Assembly: GCA_030696465.1 (NCBI GenBank)
Contig: JAUYSE010000093.1
Coordinates: forward strand, 1-7,498
DNA: 7,498 bases
Origin: Legionellaceae bacterium
GTDB taxonomy: Bacteria; Pseudomonadota; Gammaproteobacteria; Legionellales; Legionellaceae
Reading direction: 5' to 3'
Shown: one piece after another, positions 5,391 to 7,498 of the stretch
Layout of the letters: each line of letters begins with the position of its first letter
How positions within the stretch are numbered: position 1 is the first letter of the stretch
Notes under the pieces: model-generated
The model's input: only the letters and a program-made list of their open reading frames with translations
What the model was told of the DNA's origin: nothing
The model's database searches: none
Position numbers and translations under genes: made by a program

Positions 5391-5398
5391 ATTTTGAC
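5386..5398. promoter_or_regulatory. Palindrome overlapping divergent -35 elements
   Basis: GTCAAATTTTGAC is a perfect inverted repeat (6-1-6) centred between the divergent genes at 5331 and 5481. It overlaps the TTGACA of the minus-strand promoter and gives a TTGACC on the plus strand. It may be a shared control site or simply a by-product of two back-to-back -35 boxes. Confidence 0.35.
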
Positions 5399-5408
5399 CT
5401 GAACGACA

Positions 5409-5438
5409 TTGACTTAAACATATTGATCTCAGTTTTAT
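5409..5438 (+). promoter_or_regulatory. Weak candidate promoter of the outer-membrane protein gene
   Basis: TTGACT (5409-5414), an 18-base spacer and TTTTAT (5433-5438). Each hexamer is imperfect, so this is only the best-spaced pair upstream of the 5481 start. Confidence 0.3.
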
Positions 5439-5480
5439 TGGCATCATTATAGGTTGCATAGGGTCATGCATGGAGAAAAA

Positions 5481-6272
5481 ATGCACTTAAAAAAGATCAC
5501 CCTATTCGTTTTTATATTTTTTGTAGGGAAGACCGTATTTGCAGATGAAATGTTTTGCGCTGATCCTGCTATTATAGATTTAACGGATAGAGGTTCGGTG
5601 ACGGATACACCCTGCGTGGTACCTAAGAACAAAGTATTAGTGGAGGCCGGTTACCAATATCAAAATTTACTGCCCTCGGGTGTTTTATCTAATGTACCAC
5701 AGATGCAAATTACCACCGGAATTGCTTGGGGTACGGAAATTTTTGCAAGCCTTCCTAGTTATAACGTACAGCAGTATCCGAGCGCGCAAGGCTTTGGGGC
5801 GGCAAATTTTGGGGCTAAAACACACTTATTTGGAGGGAAGTCCTGGGCTGTTGCCGGTCAGGGAATTATCACCACCTCTGGTGGAACAAACAATTTTGGT
5901 AGTCCTAAAACCGGATATGCGGTGAATGGTATCGGCTCTTGGGGCTTGTCTCCCATGTTTACGTTAGCTGGTATGTTTGGGGAAAGCTCATTGATGGACC
6001 CTTGGAATGCAGGGGGCGCACGCTTTAATAGTTTTAATTACTCTGTGGCGCTCGGTTTTACACCCGTTGAAAAATTTGTGTTGTATGGGGAAGTTTTTGG
6101 AGAAACAAAAACGAATGCCGAGAGTGGCAGTGGTGTAGATGCCGATTTGGGTATTCTCTATGTATTCAATAAAAGCATAGTTTTTGACGTTGAATATGCA
6201 GATTGTTTTAATGGTAATTTAGGAGGGTTTAAAAATTATGTGGGAGCGGGTTTGACAGTTTTATTGGGATAG
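5481..6272 (+). CDS. Outer-membrane beta-barrel protein, phenol-degradation MetA-like transporter family
   Basis: 263 residues from the ATG at 5481, chosen because GGAGA lies 4-5 bases upstream. The same frame is open back to a TTG at 5454, but that adds an un-signal-like extension. A Sec signal (MHLKKITLFVFIFFVGKTVFA) is cleaved after VFA at residue 21. The mature protein is made of alternating, Gly- and aromatic-rich beta-strands (VLVEAGYQYQN, MQITTGIAWGTEIFASLPSY, FGAANFGAKTHLF, SWAVAGQGIITTSGG, YSVALGFTP, FVLYGEVFGETK, DADLGILYVFNK, IVFDVEYAD, NYVGAGLTVLLG). It resembles the PF13557 group, small outer-membrane channels named after a phenol-degradation locus. Two cysteines (26, 45) near the N-terminus could pair. 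The barrel lacks the usual terminal Phe. Barrel nature is likely; family and cargo are less sure. No catabolic genes accompany it. Confidence 0.7.
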   Translation: MHLKKITLFVFIFFVGKTVFADEMFCADPAIIDLTDRGSVTDTPCVVPKNKVLVEAGYQYQNLLPSGVLSNVPQMQITTGIAWGTEIFASLPSYNVQQYPSAQGFGAANFGAKTHLFGGKSWAVAGQGIITTSGGTNNFGSPKTGYAVNGIGSWGLSPMFTLAGMFGESSLMDPWNAGGARFNSFNYSVALGFTPVEKFVLYGEVFGETKTNAESGSGVDADLGILYVFNKSIVFDVEYADCFNGNLGGFKNYVGAGLTVLLG

Positions 6273-6317
6273 TTTTGCAGAGCGTGCGCCTTGCTGTGAT
6301 TTATTTTTGGCCTTAAA

Positions 6318-6346
6318 TTGAATAAATTAGCCACACGGAGTATAAT
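6318..6346 (+). promoter_or_regulatory. Strong sigma-70 promoter for the 6405 gene
   Basis: TTGAAT (6318-6323), exactly 17 bases, then a perfect TATAAT (6341-6346). Start of transcription would be near 6353, about 52 bases before the ATG at 6405. This is the best promoter match in the window and shows that the next gene has its own transcription unit rather than depending on the barrel gene. Confidence 0.7.
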
Positions 6347-6404
6347 TCCATCTTTAAAAATATCAGGGGCATGGTAATTTTGTCCCACTTTTCTGAGATG
6401 CTGT

Positions 6405-7498
6405 ATGCCCCATACTATATTAGACCCTGTTCCCCTTGATCAATTAGTAACACGTCGAGTGATGACATTTACGGATGCAATACGCACTGTAAAATCAATT
6501 CTATTTACGGTAATACCTTTTGAAGAGGGTATTCCATTTTGGGGAAAAGAAATACGGCAGGGTACAGAGTTAAAAAATGGTGCGCGCACGACACAAGTAA
6601 AAATAGGCATTTTTCAATATAACACAACAACAAACCAAGTGCTTTTTTTACAAGGTTCTTGTGAAACAACGTGTATGAAAGGTCGCATCTCTTTACAGAT
6701 AAAAAGAACAGGACGATTTGATTCAAATTTTTGTCAAGAAAGTTATAACGCACCTATGCTCGCGATGGCATTTAGTAATGATGAATTACAGCAAAGATTA
6801 TCCCCAGAAGACTTTACTTACAAAGAATTTAGAAATGGTAAGCCCTATTTTTTTAAAGAAGGTCTTTTTCATGTGGGACATTTTCAACAAGGGATCTGGA
6901 TTGAATACGCCCCTGAGCATAGTTTAGGTGAGCAGGCAATTTTTAGGGCTTATAAAGGTGAAATCTCTGTCAAATTGATGACGGACTCTAATGGCGAGCA
7001 ATTTTGGTCCGAATTTTTTCACGATCCCATGGGCGTGCGGTTTATACAGCATTGCAACGGAATTCGAATGCACGTAGGGTTTAAAAATGATAAACCTTTA
7101 CATGAATGGTTTTATTTAATCCAATTACAGAACAATCAATTATATTCTATCTCATTACAAGCAAAAACTTCACAGTGGACACTCGTGCGTCAATCGCCAG
7201 ATGTGTACGCTTTTTGCCTAGATGCTGATGGAATGGAAGTTGACAGAGCATTTGCTATACGACAATTTCAAAAAATAGAAGCAGATTTACGAGCGTTTCA
7301 ATTGGTCGCGGTTAACGAGCCGAATGCTTGTTTACCTCAAACGGTTGAATGTGAGAAAGGAGAGGCGTTTTTACCTGTAGCACTAAGTGCTCTAGCCTTA
7401 ACAGAGAAGGAGTCAGAGTCGCTTGTAAAACAATTAGTCCTACTTATACAATTTGGGAAAGATGAGTTTGGATGTTTATTTCAGGGCAATATAGATGA
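6405..7498 (+). CDS. Large unidentified protein, 3' end beyond the window (partial)
   Basis: The frame from the ATG at 6405 is open for 364 codons to the right edge without a stop. Opposite-strand and other-frame readings (6505-6753 minus, 6718-6927 plus) are shadows. It begins MPHTILDPVPLDQLVTRR. A later ATG at 6462 is possible; neither start has a strong Shine-Dalgarno (GAG at spacing of about 8 for the first). There is no signal peptide, long membrane helix or P-loop in the visible part, so it looks cytoplasmic or exported by a signal-less route. Tryptophan/phenylalanine-rich segments (GIPFWGKEIR 42-51, FQQGIWIEY 160-168, EQFWSEFFHDP 198-208, KPLHEWFYLIQ 230-240) suggest a beta-rich fold. 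Ten cysteines are spread over the visible part, including CETTC (86-90). From about residue 277 it turns helical and charged (MEVDRAFAIRQFQKIEADLR). No known family is recognised. Codon use matches the neighbours. Confidence 0.75.
   Translation, partial: MPHTILDPVPLDQLVTRRVMTFTDAIRTVKSILFTVIPFEEGIPFWGKEIRQGTELKNGARTTQVKIGIFQYNTTTNQVLFLQGSCETTCMKGRISLQIKRTGRFDSNFCQESYNAPMLAMAFSNDELQQRLSPEDFTYKEFRNGKPYFFKEGLFHVGHFQQGIWIEYAPEHSLGEQAIFRAYKGEISVKLMTDSNGEQFWSEFFHDPMGVRFIQHCNGIRMHVGFKNDKPLHEWFYLIQLQNNQLYSISLQAKTSQWTLVRQSPDVYAFCLDADGMEVDRAFAIRQFQKIEADLRAFQLVAVNEPNACLPQTVECEKGEAFLPVALSALALTEKESESLVKQLVLLIQFGKDEFGCLFQGNID

Noticed and set aside
5680..5925. 81-codon plus-strand frame inside the outer-membrane protein gene
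   Set aside because: Out-of-frame shadow of a gene with a signal peptide and beta-barrel pattern.
6273..6317. Intrinsic terminator after the outer-membrane protein gene
   Set aside because: A T-rich stretch follows GCAGAGCGTGCGCC, but no stable stem directly precedes it.
6505..6753. 82-codon minus-strand frame
   Set aside because: Antisense to the long plus-strand frame that starts at 6405 and has a promoter.
1..7498. CRISPR array, tRNA or rRNA genes, toxin-antitoxin pair or defence island
   Set aside because: No spaced direct repeats, cloverleaf, rRNA-like sequence, or recognisable toxin, nuclease, helicase or reverse-transcriptase motifs were seen on either strand.

Overview
This window is about 7.5 kb of moderately AT-rich bacterial DNA from a gram-negative organism. 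Signal peptides, an outer-membrane beta-barrel protein, and a proteobacterial-type glyoxalase I all point that way. The protein styles fit a gammaproteobacterium, and a Legionella/Coxiella-like (Legionellales) host is a reasonable guess but is not proven by anything here. The layout looks like an accessory or plastic region. Genes are short, mostly monocistronic and on alternating strands, with long intergenic stretches that hold gene remnants and foldback elements.

Left part (1-900). The tail of an unidentified plus-strand gene ends at 89. A small unidentified minus-strand gene at 103-437 is broken by a single frameshift. A short remnant at 522-656 ends like a short-chain dehydrogenase (SDR). 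Next comes a complete 201-bp miniature transposon (673-873) with IS4/IS231-like terminal repeats and an 11-bp target duplication. Almost its whole length forms an imperfect palindrome.

Middle part (914-2540). A two-gene minus-strand cluster holds glyoxalase I (gloA, 1329-1769), which detoxifies methylglyoxal with glutathione, followed by a second vicinal-oxygen-chelate (VOC) protein of unknown substrate. Divergent from it is a stand-alone GyrI-like/Cass2 small-molecule-binding protein (2091-2540). A perfect 19-bp palindrome lies between the two transcription units and could be an operator for either.

Right part (2541-7498). A 433-residue protein built around a peptide-deformylase fold (2666-3967) keeps all metal ligands but has long extensions and an altered second motif. 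It is followed by a 400-bp non-coding stretch with a possible coding remnant and a foldback repeat. Then come a small secreted protein with its own promoter (4373-4738), a four-helix membrane protein with a Ser/Thr/Pro-rich tail (4762-5331, minus), and a probable outer-membrane channel protein (5481-6272). Last is a long unrecognised open frame that starts at 6405 behind a very good sigma-70 promoter and runs off the right end of the window.

I found no rRNA, tRNA, CRISPR array, complete insertion sequence with a transposase, or recognisable defence cassette. The most distinctive items are the palindromic miniature transposon, the enlarged deformylase-like protein, and the uncharacterised open frame at the right edge.
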